From positions 1 to 38,400 of the forward strand of contig CAZGUG010000014.1 of the NCBI GenBank assembly GCA_964529035.1: a stretch of DNA of 38,400 nt, given 5' to 3'. The DNA comes from CAZGUG01 sp964529035. GTDB lineage: Bacteria; Bacillota; Clostridia; Ch29. This document shows positions 6,926-15,492 of this stretch, in pieces. Within the stretch, counting starts at the first letter, position 1. Every line of letters starts with the position of its first letter. A program made the position numbers and the translations under genes. The notes under the pieces are model-generated. The model was not told the DNA's origin and searched no databases. It saw nothing but the letters and a program-made list of their open reading frames with translations.

Positions 6926-8002
6926 TTATTTTATGTTCTTGTTTTTCCTGAGGAAAGTCGGAATTTCCAGGTCGATGCTTTCATAGTCTCCGAACAGGTT
7001 GTCCTTTTCCCTATGCTCCTCTTTTTCTTTAACGGGTTTCTTCGGCTTATCGCTGCTAAATCCGGTTGCTATAACGGTAATCTGGATTTCATCTTTAAGG
7101 TCTTCGTCTATAACCGCTCCGAAAATTATATTGGCATCCGGGTCCGCCGACTGTGAAACAAGCTCCGCCGCCTCATTTACCTCAAACAGTCCGAGGTTTG
7201 GCCCCCCGGTAATATTAAGCAGCACTCCCTTTGCGCCCTCTATCGACGTCTCCAAAAGGGGGCTTTGGATGGCCTGCTTGGCCGCTTCGGCAGCCCTGTT
7301 TTCACCGTTTGAACAGCCTATGCCCATGTGGGCCATACCTGTGTTTATCATAATCGTTTTTACATCCGCAAAGTCAAGGTTCACAAGCCCCGGTACCGCA
7401 ATAAGGTCGGATATGCCCTGAACTCCCTGACGCAGAACATCATCCGCAACCCTGAAAGCTTCAACTATCGAGGTCTTTTTCTCGGACACCTGCAGAAGCC
7501 TGTCATTCGGTATAATGACAAGCGTATCCACCTTTCCCTTAAGCTCCTTGATACCCTCTTCCGCATGCAGGGACCTTTTCCGGCCTTCAAAGGTAAAGGG
7601 TTTTGTTACCACTCCAACAGTCAGTATGCCCAGTTCCTTGGCCACTTCCGCAACAATAGGGGCCGCCCCGGTACCCGTTCCTCCGCCCATTCCGGCCGTT
7701 ATGAATACCATATCCGAATCCTTTACCAGGTTATGTATTATCTCCCTGCTCTCTTCCGCCGCTTTTTGTCCGATTTCAGGATTAGCCCCTGCACCCAGGC
7801 CCTTTGTTATCTTTTCACCTATCTGAATCTTCTGGGCAGCATTTGACAATAAGAGGGCTTGTCTGTCTGTATTGATTGCTATAAACTCTACACCCTTCAG
7901 CCCTGCTTCAATCATCCTGTTGACGGCGTTGCTGCCTCCTCCTCCGACACCAATCACTTTAATCATTGCAAACTGATTGCTTTCAACATCAAACTCTAGC
8001 AC
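6926..8002 (-). CDS. ftsZ: Cell division protein FtsZ
   Basis: FtsZ is the tubulin-like GTPase that forms the Z ring. The 358-residue protein has the N-terminal motif IKVIGVGGGGSNAVNRM (14-30), the tubulin signature GGGTGTG at 106-112, the synergy-loop residues NLDFADVK near 207-214, and a short variable linker ending in a conserved C-terminal peptide (DLEIPTFLRK) for FtsA/SepF binding. The start is GTG with GGGGG eight bases upstream, and the conserved MLEFDVE start supports it. It follows ftsA by 27 bases and ends at a strong terminator. Expression may come both from dcw read-through and from the sigma-H-like promoter before ftsA. Confidence 0.98.
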   Translation of the reverse strand: MLEFDVESNQFAMIKVIGVGGGGSNAVNRMIEAGLKGVEFIAINTDRQALLLSNAAQKIQIGEKITKGLGAGANPEIGQKAAEESREIIHNLVKDSDMVFITAGMGGGTGTGAAPIVAEVAKELGILTVGVVTKPFTFEGRKRSLHAEEGIKELKGKVDTLVIIPNDRLLQVSEKKTSIVEAFRVADDVLRQGVQGISDLIAVPGLVNLDFADVKTIMINTGMAHMGIGCSNGENRAAEAAKQAIQSPLLETSIEGAKGVLLNITGGPNLGLFEVNEAAELVSQSADPDANIIFGAVIDEDLKDEIQITVIATGFSSDKPKKPVKEKEEHREKDNLFGDYESIDLEIPTFLRKNKNIK

Positions 8003-8029
8003 AGATATGACCCCCTTTTTACATAGCGA

Positions 8030-9277
8030 TTAAAAATATTCTTCAAAAAAACTTTTAATTTTGTCCAGCGTACTGCCTTTTTGCGCCTGTCTGCTTTTCT
8101 TGCCGAAATACTTTGGTTTCCGGGAAGCTCCATCGCCTTCGTCCTGGTAATAATGCTTTCTTCCCGCCACGTATTTGGCAATCCCCACTCCCGAAGAATA
8201 CACCGGAGAATTTACCCCTATGTATTCAGGAATGCCAATTCTCACCGGCATGCCCATAACCTCCTGGGCAACTTCCTTGCTGCCCTTTAAGAAACTCACC
8301 CCTCCTCCTGTAACTACGACACCGGAGGATAGTTTGGACTTTATACCGCTTTTCACCAGTTCACGGTTTACCAGGAAGAAAATTTCATACACCCTGGCTT
8401 CTATTATCTCGCAGAGCTCATCCATGCCTATTTCCCGTGTACTGTCCTCGGTTATATCCCTTATCGGTATTGTTTCCTGCTCAATGTATTCGGCTTTGAC
8501 AAGTCCGTACTGTTTTTTCAGGTTTTCTGCTTCGCTGAAGCTTATCCTTAAACCCACCGCCAGGTCGTTTGTTATACTGTCTCCTCCCACCGGTATGAAG
8601 TCCGAACTCCTGAGTATACCGTTTTCGAAGACCGAGTATTCGGTTTTTCCTGCTCCCACGTCAACGATTACCACACCCAGCTCCTTTTCATCGGTGGTAA
8701 GCAGCACTTCACCCAGTGCAAGGGGCTCTGTTACAACCCCCAGAATATCCAGCCCCGCCCTCTCAACGCTCCTTACCAGATTCTGAAGCGCGGTACTGCT
8801 GCATGCTACTATTGAAGCATCCACTTCAAGCCTTGTTCCGAACATACCTATGGGATCACGGATTTCATCATAACCGTCCACTATAAACTGCCGCGGTATA
8901 ACGTCTACCACTTCTTTCTCGGGAGGCAGGGCAAATATCTTGGCAGACTGCATCACCCGCATTACATCCTCCCGGATGATTTCCCTGTCCTCGCGGGTTA
9001 CTGCAATTACGCCCCTGTTCTCATAAAGAACCGCATGACCTCCTGATATATTGATAAACACCGAATTTACTTCCATATTGGTCATGTTCTGGAGCTGTTC
9101 AATGGCCTGTTCAACCGCCTTTGTGGTGCTGTCTATATCCACCACCACACCCTTTTTCATACCGTTGTTGGGACTTATCCCGACCCCCAGAACATGGAAG
9201 CCCTTAGAGCTTACCTTTGCCAGTACTGCACTTACCTTGGAAGTTCCTATATCCAACCCGGCAATAATGTTCTCCAT
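8030..9277 (-). CDS. ftsA: Cell division protein FtsA
   Basis: FtsA is the actin-like ATPase that tethers FtsZ to the membrane. The 415-residue protein begins with the phosphate-1 loop GLDIGTSKV, has a second loop near VDVGAGKTEYSVF and a VVTGGGVSFLKG adenosine motif, and ends in the amphipathic membrane-targeting helix LDKIKSFFEEYF. I chose the ATG at 9277 since the ATPase core starts there; a reading frame 11 codons longer exists, but GGGGGTC lies within it as the likely ribosome binding site. It is followed closely by ftsZ. Confidence 0.97.
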   Translation of the reverse strand: MENIIAGLDIGTSKVSAVLAKVSSKGFHVLGVGISPNNGMKKGVVVDIDSTTKAVEQAIEQLQNMTNMEVNSVFINISGGHAVLYENRGVIAVTREDREIIREDVMRVMQSAKIFALPPEKEVVDVIPRQFIVDGYDEIRDPIGMFGTRLEVDASIVACSSTALQNLVRSVERAGLDILGVVTEPLALGEVLLTTDEKELGVVIVDVGAGKTEYSVFENGILRSSDFIPVGGDSITNDLAVGLRISFSEAENLKKQYGLVKAEYIEQETIPIRDITEDSTREIGMDELCEIIEARVYEIFFLVNRELVKSGIKSKLSSGVVVTGGGVSFLKGSKEVAQEVMGMPVRIGIPEYIGVNSPVYSSGVGIAKYVAGRKHYYQDEGDGASRKPKYFGKKSRQAQKGSTLDKIKSFFEEYF

Positions 9278-9309
9278 ATTTCCATCTGACCCCCTTAGGC
9301 TCACCCGCA

Positions 9310-9316
9310 TGTCGAA
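9310..9316. promoter_or_regulatory. Perfect 0A-box core upstream of ftsA
   Basis: TGTCGAA on the plus strand matches the Spo0A-box core TGnCGAA exactly. It lies 33 bases before the ftsA start and about 20 bases downstream of the sigma-H-like -10, so if used it could act as a repression site. A 7-base match can arise by chance. Confidence 0.3.
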
Positions 9317-9335
9317 AATTTAATCCAATAGTATG

Positions 9336-9362
9336 TTTCAACGCGGTTGTACCTATTCCTTT
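9336..9362 (-). promoter_or_regulatory. Candidate sigma-H promoter of ftsA-ftsZ
   Basis: Minus strand AAAGGAATA (9362-9354), 11 bases, GTTGAAA (9342-9336). This fits the sigma-H consensus RnAGGAWWW-N11/12-RnnGAAT with one mismatch at the last base. B. subtilis ftsAZ has a sigma-H promoter that raises FtsZ for polar septation, so position and match both make sense. Confidence 0.5.
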
Positions 9363-9374
9363 ATTTTTAGAAAA

Positions 9375-9716
9375 TTATTTTGTGGTTTCCCTGTGCGTTT
9401 TAAACACGTGCCGTCTTATTACCGCGAAGTTCTGGAACAATCTTGTTCCGAAAGCCACCACCGCTGCAAGGTAGATGGGTACGCCCAGCCTGTCCCCGAT
9501 ATATGCAAGGGATGCCGCCAGTATAGCGTTCCCGAAAAAACCGGTAATAAAGATGTTGCTGTTAAAACTATTCTCCAGGGAAGCCCTGATACCTCCAAAA
9601 ACCGAATCAAGGGCCGCAAGGATTGCAACCGAAAGGTACGCTGAATACACAACCGGTATATTATAAGGAAAAAACAAACCCATAATGATACCTAATCCGA
9701 GGCCGATCAATGCCAT
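9375..9716 (-). CDS. sbp: Small basic protein family (Sbp, DUF1290)
   Basis: A 113-residue membrane protein with about three to four hydrophobic segments and the conserved stretch YSAYLSVAILAALDSVFGG near 24-42, characteristic of the Sbp/DUF1290 family (PF06947) found between DUF881 genes and ftsA in Firmicutes and some Actinobacteria. Its function is unknown. I placed the start at the ATG just after the stop of the preceding DUF881 gene; an in-frame TTG two codons earlier is better spaced from AAGGTGA, and a GTG five codons earlier overlaps that gene by 8 bases. A sigma-H-like promoter follows the gene. Confidence 0.85.
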   Translation of the reverse strand: MALIGLGLGIIMGLFFPYNIPVVYSAYLSVAILAALDSVFGGIRASLENSFNSNIFITGFFGNAILAASLAYIGDRLGVPIYLAAVVAFGTRLFQNFAVIRRHVFKTHRETTK

Positions 9717-9723
9717 TAGCAAT

Positions 9724-10449
9724 TCATTCACCTTCTTTATCCGTTTTTATATGTCTAAGGTTTATACTGCGCACATATGCGGGTATGGTTATGGATTCCT
9801 TCTGCTGAATGCTTACTTCAAGGCCGTAGTATTCAAGCAAATCAAGATAACCGCCTTCGGCGCTGCTCATATACCCGAAAAGGGTATTGGGCTCGCCTAT
9901 GGCTGCAATTGTATAGGGCGGTGCGTATCTCACCGAATTAATATTTATTGTTGGCCCTCCACATCGGATTTCGCTGTTAAACATTATCCGCTGCCCGTTA
10001 ATTGCGATGGCTTCGGCCCCCGCAGCCTTTAGTTCTGAAACCACCGTCAGAATATCCTCATCATGCACCAGAAGCAGATTGGGGTCATTACCGTGGGTCA
10101 GTTCCCATTTGCTGTCATTCAGCACAATTTCTATCCCCGGGCCTTCCACTTCTGTCAGCCCCGCCAGCGTCCTTACCGTTTCCAACTGATCCTGCAGAAT
10201 CTCGTTTACATTTCCCTGTTCATTCATGGCCCTTTCATAATTTTCCACCCTGCCCCGTAAATCCGCGAGCTGCTGCCGCAGGCTTTCGATTTCCGACTTT
10301 GTATTATGCAGCTCATTGTTAAGCTGCGGCACGGTATCCGAAGTAATTATCCCTACACCCTGCTGCGCCGTCCTGAACTGTATGGTAAGGGTAATCCCCA
10401 GAAGAAGCGCTGCAAAGAATATTATTATGTTTTCATACCTTCTGGCCAT
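9724..10449 (-). CDS. DUF881 family protein (second copy)
   Basis: A 241-residue protein with an N-terminal membrane anchor (about 8-25), a coiled coil (about 40-85) and an extracytoplasmic DUF881 domain from about residue 90 (LAGLTEVEGPGI, AGAEAIAINGQRI, ...RYAPPYTIAAIG). The B. subtilis relatives are YlxW and YlxX, located beside the division genes. It is clearly paralogous to the next upstream gene: the blocks align along the full length and the arrangement suggests tandem duplication. DUF881 proteins have no established reaction. Cotranscription with ftsQ, sbp and ftsA suggests an envelope or division role. Confidence 0.88.
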   Translation of the reverse strand: MARRYENIIIFFAALLLGITLTIQFRTAQQGVGIITSDTVPQLNNELHNTKSEIESLRQQLADLRGRVENYERAMNEQGNVNEILQDQLETVRTLAGLTEVEGPGIEIVLNDSKWELTHGNDPNLLLVHDEDILTVVSELKAAGAEAIAINGQRIMFNSEIRCGGPTININSVRYAPPYTIAAIGEPNTLFGYMSSAEGGYLDLLEYYGLEVSIQQKESITIPAYVRSINLRHIKTDKEGE

Positions 10450-10460
10450 TGACCTGCCCC

Positions 10461-11165
10461 CTATTTGTCAACAGGTTTCGCATATTTGAATTCCAAAACC
10501 TTACCATATCTGGGGATAAAAATCTCCTGCTCTCTTTTTATGCTTACCGAAATACCGTAATACTCGAGTTCTTCGGCTATACCGCCCTTAAGCTTTAGAG
10601 CCGCTTCCAATGTCTGGGGATCGCCTATCGCCTTAAACACAAAGGGCGGAGCAAATCTCTGGTAGTTAATGTTAATATGAGAACCTGCAAGCCTTATTTC
10701 GGTGGTGGCAATAACCCTCTGCTCGTTTATTGATACCGCCTCGGCACCGGCTGCATTCAGCTCGTTAAGGACCTTTAAAAGCTTGTCATAGTGTATGTAA
10801 AAAACGTTAAACTCCTGTTCGGGCTGGACTTCTGAAAGGGTAACGGTAATGCCGGTACCCTCCACATCGGTAAGTCCGGCCAAAAGCCGGGCCCTTTCCA
10901 GGTCGTTCCTCATACCCTCGGCAACCACGCTTACCCTTGCCGCAGATTCCTCGTACTCCTGTATCCTGCTCTCATACTCTTTAACCCTTTCCTGCAGCGA
11001 ATCCCTTTGGGTTCTTATATCCTTCAGTTCGCTGGCAAGTTCCTGGGCCCTCTGCACCGACAGTATCCCGCCATAATTCTGAACATTTCTAAACTGTAAA
11101 GTCAGCATTAACCCCAATGCCAGGCAGACCAAACCTATTGACATCTGTGCCTTGAATGTTTTCAC
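10461..11165 (-). CDS. DUF881 family protein (first copy)
   Basis: A 234-residue paralogue of the following gene, with a membrane anchor at about 8-26, a coiled coil at about 35-85 and a DUF881 domain (LAGLTDVEGTGITV, AGAEAVSINEQRV, INYQRFAPPFVFKAIGDP). I chose the GTG at 11165: GGAGGA lies 7 bases upstream and it clears the end of ftsQ by 17 bases. The reading frame stays open 17 codons further up to another GTG, but that would overlap ftsQ and has no binding site. The C-terminus (EIFIPRYGKVLEFKYAKPV) aligns with that of its twin. Confidence 0.88.
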   Translation of the reverse strand: MKTFKAQMSIGLVCLALGLMLTLQFRNVQNYGGILSVQRAQELASELKDIRTQRDSLQERVKEYESRIQEYEESAARVSVVAEGMRNDLERARLLAGLTDVEGTGITVTLSEVQPEQEFNVFYIHYDKLLKVLNELNAAGAEAVSINEQRVIATTEIRLAGSHININYQRFAPPFVFKAIGDPQTLEAALKLKGGIAEELEYYGISVSIKREQEIFIPRYGKVLEFKYAKPVDK

Positions 11166-11182
11166 AATTCTTCCTCCCAATC

Positions 11183-11920
11183 TTACCAGGGTCTGAAAAA
11201 GGCTCTTTCTCCACACGAAACGTCTATTTCCCCGCCGACATCCTGTGGGTAAAGCTTTTCCAGTATGGTATTGCTGTATTTCAGCTTATAATCCAGCTCG
11301 GCGGTACCTCCCAGTTTTATAACAAACCTGCCGTCCAGCTCAATGGTTATATCTTCCATGTTTTCAACGTCTACCTCCACCGGACCATATCCATTAATAT
11401 TCTCGACAATATTCTGCGAAATATATATAATTTTATCAAATATTTTCATATTATCAACTTCCAATACTTCCTGTATCTGAAAATTTTCTATGGGGATTCC
11501 CCTGAACACCGGCAGTTCTTTAACGGGCTTACCGGCAGCTGCGCTTATTACCCTTCCTTCACTGTCTATCAGAAGAAAACTGCCCATAAAGGGTATATAT
11601 CCCGCCAGGTCCCTCTCGTTTACCGTTATTACTATACTGTCCGGAATCTTCCTTTCAATGTTCGCCTCAAGAATATACGGATGTGCGTTTAACCTTTCGA
11701 TGGCATCTTTCATTCGCACATCAAAGTAGTTCATATTCCGACTGAGGTCTGCATAATCAACAATCTCCTCGTCGCTTACAAAACTGTTCCCGTTGACTTC
11801 GATGTCGGTTATATTGAAATAGCTTGTCCGGGCAAAGACCAGCAGGCCGACTGCGATAATCAGAATAAGAAGCAGTAAAACCGGTCCCTTTTTACTTGTT
11901 TTATCACTACTTCTTCCCAT
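11183..11920 (-). CDS. ftsQ: Cell division protein FtsQ/DivIB
   Basis: FtsQ/DivIB is a single-pass divisome protein that links FtsL/FtsB-type partners and the septal synthase. The 245-residue protein has a short basic cytoplasmic tail, one membrane segment (about 13-31), a POTRA domain directly after it (about 36-105; FNITDIEVNGNSFVSDEEI) and a beta domain to about 215. The ATG at 11920 is preferred because AAGGAG lies 9 bases upstream, whereas an ATG three codons earlier abuts the AAGGAG with no spacer. It follows murA by 13 bases. Confidence 0.93.
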   Translation of the reverse strand: MGRSSDKTSKKGPVLLLLILIIAVGLLVFARTSYFNITDIEVNGNSFVSDEEIVDYADLSRNMNYFDVRMKDAIERLNAHPYILEANIERKIPDSIVITVNERDLAGYIPFMGSFLLIDSEGRVISAAAGKPVKELPVFRGIPIENFQIQEVLEVDNMKIFDKIIYISQNIVENINGYGPVEVDVENMEDITIELDGRFVIKLGGTAELDYKLKYSNTILEKLYPQDVGGEIDVSCGERAFFRPW

Positions 11921-11933
11921 AGGTCCCATCTCC

Positions 11934-13181
11934 TTACGCCATAGTAATGTCCGCGCCTAAACTTTTCAGCTTCTGGCCGAGATTCTCATATCCCCGGTCT
12001 ATATGTTCAACTCCCTCTACCTCGGTAACCCCTTCCGCCATAAGCCCCGCCAACACCAGGGCCGCACCACCCCTCAGGTCCTTTGCACAAACCGGAGCGC
12101 CGCTCAGCCTGGGCACGCCCCGCACAACGGCTATCCTGCCGTCCACCTTAATATCCGCTCCAAGTTTAATGAGCTCGTCTATATGCCTGTACCTGTTTTC
12201 GAATATGTTTTCCACAAATATGCTGGTACCCTGGGCGGTACAGCAGGCTGCCATCATCTGGGGCTGCGCATCGGTGGGAAACCCCGGATAGGGCAGTGTC
12301 CTGATAAGGTCGATGGCCCGAAGTCTTTTCGGAGCAGTCACCCTAACATGGTTGCAGTTGGTTTCAATAATGCATCCGCTTTCCTTTATTTTGTCCAGCA
12401 CCGGGTGAAGGTGCTCTACAATTACACTGTCAAGTGAAATTTTACCTCCGGTCACTGCGGCTGCAGCCATATATGTCGCGGCTGCAATCCTGTCGGGTAT
12501 AACGGTGTACCTGCAGCTTTTTAGTTTCGTGACTCCGTCAATTCTTATTATGTGGTTGCCCGCACCGGACACCTTTGCCCCCATCGCGTTTAAAAAGCCC
12601 TGCAAATCTGCTATTTCCGGTTCCTTGGCAGCATTCCTGATAATAGTGGTGCCCTTTGCCAAAACCGCCGCCAGCATTATGTTTTCGGTAGCCCCAACGC
12701 TGGGATAGTCAAGTTGAATTTCTGTGCCCGTCAGGTCCCTGCCCTGACATACAATCTGTCCGTGCATTTCCACATGGGCTCCCAGCATCCGAAGCCCTTT
12801 AAGATGCAGGTCAATGGGCCTTACCCCTATTGCGCAGCCGCCGGGATAACTGGAAATAACCTTACCCGTTCTGCCCAGCAGGGAACCCAGAAGGATTATT
12901 GAAGACCTCATCCGTTTCACCAGCACCGTGGGGATTTCGTTTGAAGTAATACTGGAGGAATCCACTATTACGGTATTGTCCCGGCGATAAACACGGCATC
13001 CCAGATTTTTCAAGATTTCCAGCATGGTTTCCACGTCGTTTAAATCCGGCACATTCTCAATAATGCTCTCGCTTCCGTTCAAAATTGTGGCAGCAAGTAT
13101 GGGAAGCACTGCATTTTTGGCGCCTTCCACCTTTATGCTGCCGCTTAGGCGGTTTCCCCCGACTATTCTGTATAATGTCAT
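11934..13181 (-). CDS. murA: UDP-N-acetylglucosamine 1-carboxyvinyltransferase MurA
   Basis: MurA transfers enolpyruvate from PEP to UDP-GlcNAc, the first committed step of peptidoglycan precursor synthesis. The 415-residue protein has the substrate-binding KNAVLP motif (Lys22, Asn23), the catalytic Cys116 in YPGGCAIG (the residue fosfomycin alkylates, so a fosfomycin-sensitive type) and the conserved YPGFPTDAQPQ block near 298. GGAGGTG precedes the ATG at a rather long 11 bases. The 87 bases between murG and murA are the widest gap inside the cluster (setting aside the N gap beside murE) and contain a TATAAT (minus, 13237-13232) that might serve a secondary promoter, without a convincing -35. 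Confidence 0.97.
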   Translation of the reverse strand: MTLYRIVGGNRLSGSIKVEGAKNAVLPILAATILNGSESIIENVPDLNDVETMLEILKNLGCRVYRRDNTVIVDSSSITSNEIPTVLVKRMRSSIILLGSLLGRTGKVISSYPGGCAIGVRPIDLHLKGLRMLGAHVEMHGQIVCQGRDLTGTEIQLDYPSVGATENIMLAAVLAKGTTIIRNAAKEPEIADLQGFLNAMGAKVSGAGNHIIRIDGVTKLKSCRYTVIPDRIAAATYMAAAAVTGGKISLDSVIVEHLHPVLDKIKESGCIIETNCNHVRVTAPKRLRAIDLIRTLPYPGFPTDAQPQMMAACCTAQGTSIFVENIFENRYRHIDELIKLGADIKVDGRIAVVRGVPRLSGAPVCAKDLRGGAALVLAGLMAEGVTEVEGVEHIDRGYENLGQKLKSLGADITMA

Positions 13182-13268
13182 ATTTATTGTTTCACCTCCG
13201 GGATTTCTGCCTGGAACTATGTAAAAACAGTATTATATATTCCATAGTATGCAGAACCCCAAAGAGTG

Positions 13269-14381
13269 TTACTTTTTAACCATCTCTACTATGATATCAC
13301 AAATCCTGTCTGCCGCATCGGTTCTTGCCATATTTTTGCTGGCCCGACCCATCGTCTTAAGTTTATTCCTGTCCTTTATAAGTCTTGAGATTTCTTCATA
13401 AAGCCGTCTGCCGTCAAGATCCTTTTCCAAAAGTACAACCGCTGCACCTTCCTTCTCCAGGGCCCGGGCATTGTATTCCTGGTGATTGTCCACCGCATGG
13501 GATTTTGGTATAAGTACTGCCGGCAGTCCCATCGCGGTAATCTCCGCAATGGTTATCGCCCCCGCACTGGTTACTACAAGGTCGGCGGCCGCAAGGGCCT
13601 CGTAAATCCTGTGCAGATAGGGCATCACCCTGATACTGCTGCAGTTTTCCAATTCCACGTTTTGTGATTTTAAGTCAGCCAAAAATCCGTCGTATCTTTC
13701 CTCGCCGGTGGCATGCAGCAGTCCAAAACCGCCCTCACCTGCAAGATTTTTAATAACCTCCGCCATGGCGGCATTCAGCTTATCCGAACCCCTGCTGCCC
13801 CCGAAGGATACAGCTATGGGTATACTTTTATCAAGTCCTAGTTTCTTTCGCGCCTCGTCTTTGTTTATACTCAGCATCTCGGTTCTTATGGGATTGCCTG
13901 TGACAACCACTTTATCCCTGTTTTTAAAATACTTGACGGCCTGGTCGAAACTGACCGCAACGCAGGAGGAAAACCGGCCCAGTATCCTGTTGGTCAGCCC
14001 CGGCAGTACATTCTGCTCATGGATTAACGTCGGCACACCCTTGAGGTATGCAGCCATAAGTACGGGACCGGCTACATAACCGCCGGTTCCTACCACCATG
14101 TCCGGTTTGTAATCTTTAAGTATCCCGGCCGCATCTTTCATTCCCTTAATAAGCTCAATAAAGGTCCCTAAGGTTTCTGCCGACAGCTTCCGCCGGAAGC
14201 CTTTAACCCTTACGGTTTCGAACCGGTATCCCAGCTGTGGAACCAGTCTGCTTTCAAGCCCCGTGGAAGTACCGATATATAAAACCTGTGTTTTTTTGTC
14301 CCTCCCGGATAAGGTTTCGGCAATCGACAGGGCAGGATAAATATGCCCTCCGGTACCGCCGCCGCTGATTATTACTTTCAC
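13269..14381 (-). CDS. murG: Undecaprenyl-PP-MurNAc-pentapeptide GlcNAc transferase MurG
   Basis: MurG adds GlcNAc to lipid I to give lipid II on the inner membrane face. The 370-residue GT-B protein starts with the glycine-rich loop GGGTGGHIYPAL (7-18), carries the HEQN motif near 127 and the nucleotide-binding stretch SAGAITIAEITAMGLPAVLIP in the C-terminal domain. The start is GTG, with TGGAG eight bases upstream at the very end of ftsW (gap of 4 bases). Between ftsW and murA it completes the membrane steps begun by MraY. Confidence 0.97.
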   Translation of the reverse strand: MKVIISGGGTGGHIYPALSIAETLSGRDKKTQVLYIGTSTGLESRLVPQLGYRFETVRVKGFRRKLSAETLGTFIELIKGMKDAAGILKDYKPDMVVGTGGYVAGPVLMAAYLKGVPTLIHEQNVLPGLTNRILGRFSSCVAVSFDQAVKYFKNRDKVVVTGNPIRTEMLSINKDEARKKLGLDKSIPIAVSFGGSRGSDKLNAAMAEVIKNLAGEGGFGLLHATGEERYDGFLADLKSQNVELENCSSIRVMPYLHRIYEALAAADLVVTSAGAITIAEITAMGLPAVLIPKSHAVDNHQEYNARALEKEGAAVVLLEKDLDGRRLYEEISRLIKDRNKLKTMGRASKNMARTDAADRICDIIVEMVKK

Positions 14382-14385
14382 TTCA

Positions 14386-15492
14386 TCAACTCCAGTCCAA
14401 AGATGCCTTCCTTGAAATGTTCAGCAAAATACCAACCGCCGACAGGGTGAAAAACAATGACGAACCCCCTGCACTTATGAAAGGAAGCGGGATACCCGTT
14501 ACAGGCATGGACGAAGTCACCACCGCTATATTCATTATTACCTGAATGGCTACCATTGCAATTATACCTGTTGCCAGCATACTGCCGAAAAAGTCCGGAG
14601 CGTGGATGGCAATCCGTATCCCTCTCCAGATAAGCAGCATAAACAGGATCACAACTGTGGCGGCTCCAATAAACCCCAGTTCCTCACCTATTATTGAAAA
14701 AATAAAATCATTCTGCGGCAGCGGTATATAAAAGAACTTCTGCCTGCTTCTTCCAAGGCCAAGCCCGAACAATCCGCCGGAACCCAGGGCATACAAAGAC
14801 TGTATTATCTGGTATCCGCTGTCCCTCGGGTCCCGGAAGGGGTCAATAAAGGAAGTCCACCTTTCCATTCTGTAGGGCTCGGATACTATAAGCAGAATAA
14901 GTGCGGTAAGTCCAGGTAGAGTAAGCCCCAACAGGTGCCCGATATTTGCTCCCGCTATGAATATCATAACAAAAACTATTGCCACAATACTTACACCGGT
15001 ACTAAAATCCGGCTGCAGCATAATCAGGCCGAAAAAGACAGCGGCCACTAGTAAAAATGGCATTATCCCCTTCAAAAAGCTTCTGATATCTTCCTTTTTC
15101 CTGCCCAATGCGCTGGCGGTATATATTATAACAGCCAATTTTGCAAATTCGGAGGGTTGGATTGTATTCCCCCCTATTGCAATCCATCGGGTTGCACCGT
15201 TTAATGTAACCCCCAACCCGGGTATGAAAACGGTAAAAAGGGACAGCAGCCCGGCAATCAGTATGTATTTTGAAATCCTGTCATATTTTTGATAGCTTAA
15301 ATTTGACAGGACATACATCGAAACAAAACCTAAAAGCGCCCACATCATCTGCCTTTTAAGATAAAAATAGCTGTCCCCATGGGCATAATAGGCACTGGCC
15401 GAACTGGAGCTGAACACCATAATAATTCCGATAATAACCAGGAGTATTGTTGTAAAAACCAGCGTAAAATCCACCGTATTGTCCCTGTTCAT
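14386..15492 (-). CDS. ftsW: SEDS peptidoglycan polymerase FtsW/SpoVE
   Basis: SEDS proteins are glycosyltransferases that polymerise lipid II together with a class B PBP. The 368-residue protein has about ten membrane segments and the SEDS signatures NGATRWIAIG, QPSEFAKLA, GGLFGLGLGRS and the PQNDFIFSIIGEELGF block. Its ATG directly follows the murD stop (TAGATG) and GAGGAGG lies inside murD, so translation is coupled. The cluster has only one SEDS gene and its PBP partner carries PASTA domains, so this gene may serve both vegetative division (FtsW) and sporulation (SpoVE); sequence alone does not separate these. Confidence 0.93.
   Translation of the reverse strand: MNRDNTVDFTLVFTTILLVIIGIIMVFSSSSASAYYAHGDSYFYLKRQMMWALLGFVSMYVLSNLSYQKYDRISKYILIAGLLSLFTVFIPGLGVTLNGATRWIAIGGNTIQPSEFAKLAVIIYTASALGRKKEDIRSFLKGIMPFLLVAAVFFGLIMLQPDFSTGVSIVAIVFVMIFIAGANIGHLLGLTLPGLTALILLIVSEPYRMERWTSFIDPFRDPRDSGYQIIQSLYALGSGGLFGLGLGRSRQKFFYIPLPQNDFIFSIIGEELGFIGAATVVILFMLLIWRGIRIAIHAPDFFGSMLATGIIAMVAIQVIMNIAVVTSSMPVTGIPLPFISAGGSSLFFTLSAVGILLNISRKASLDWS

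Noticed and set aside
13232..13237. TATAAT before murA as an internal promoter
   Set aside because: No acceptable -35 at 16-18 bases; mentioned only as a possibility in the murA entry.
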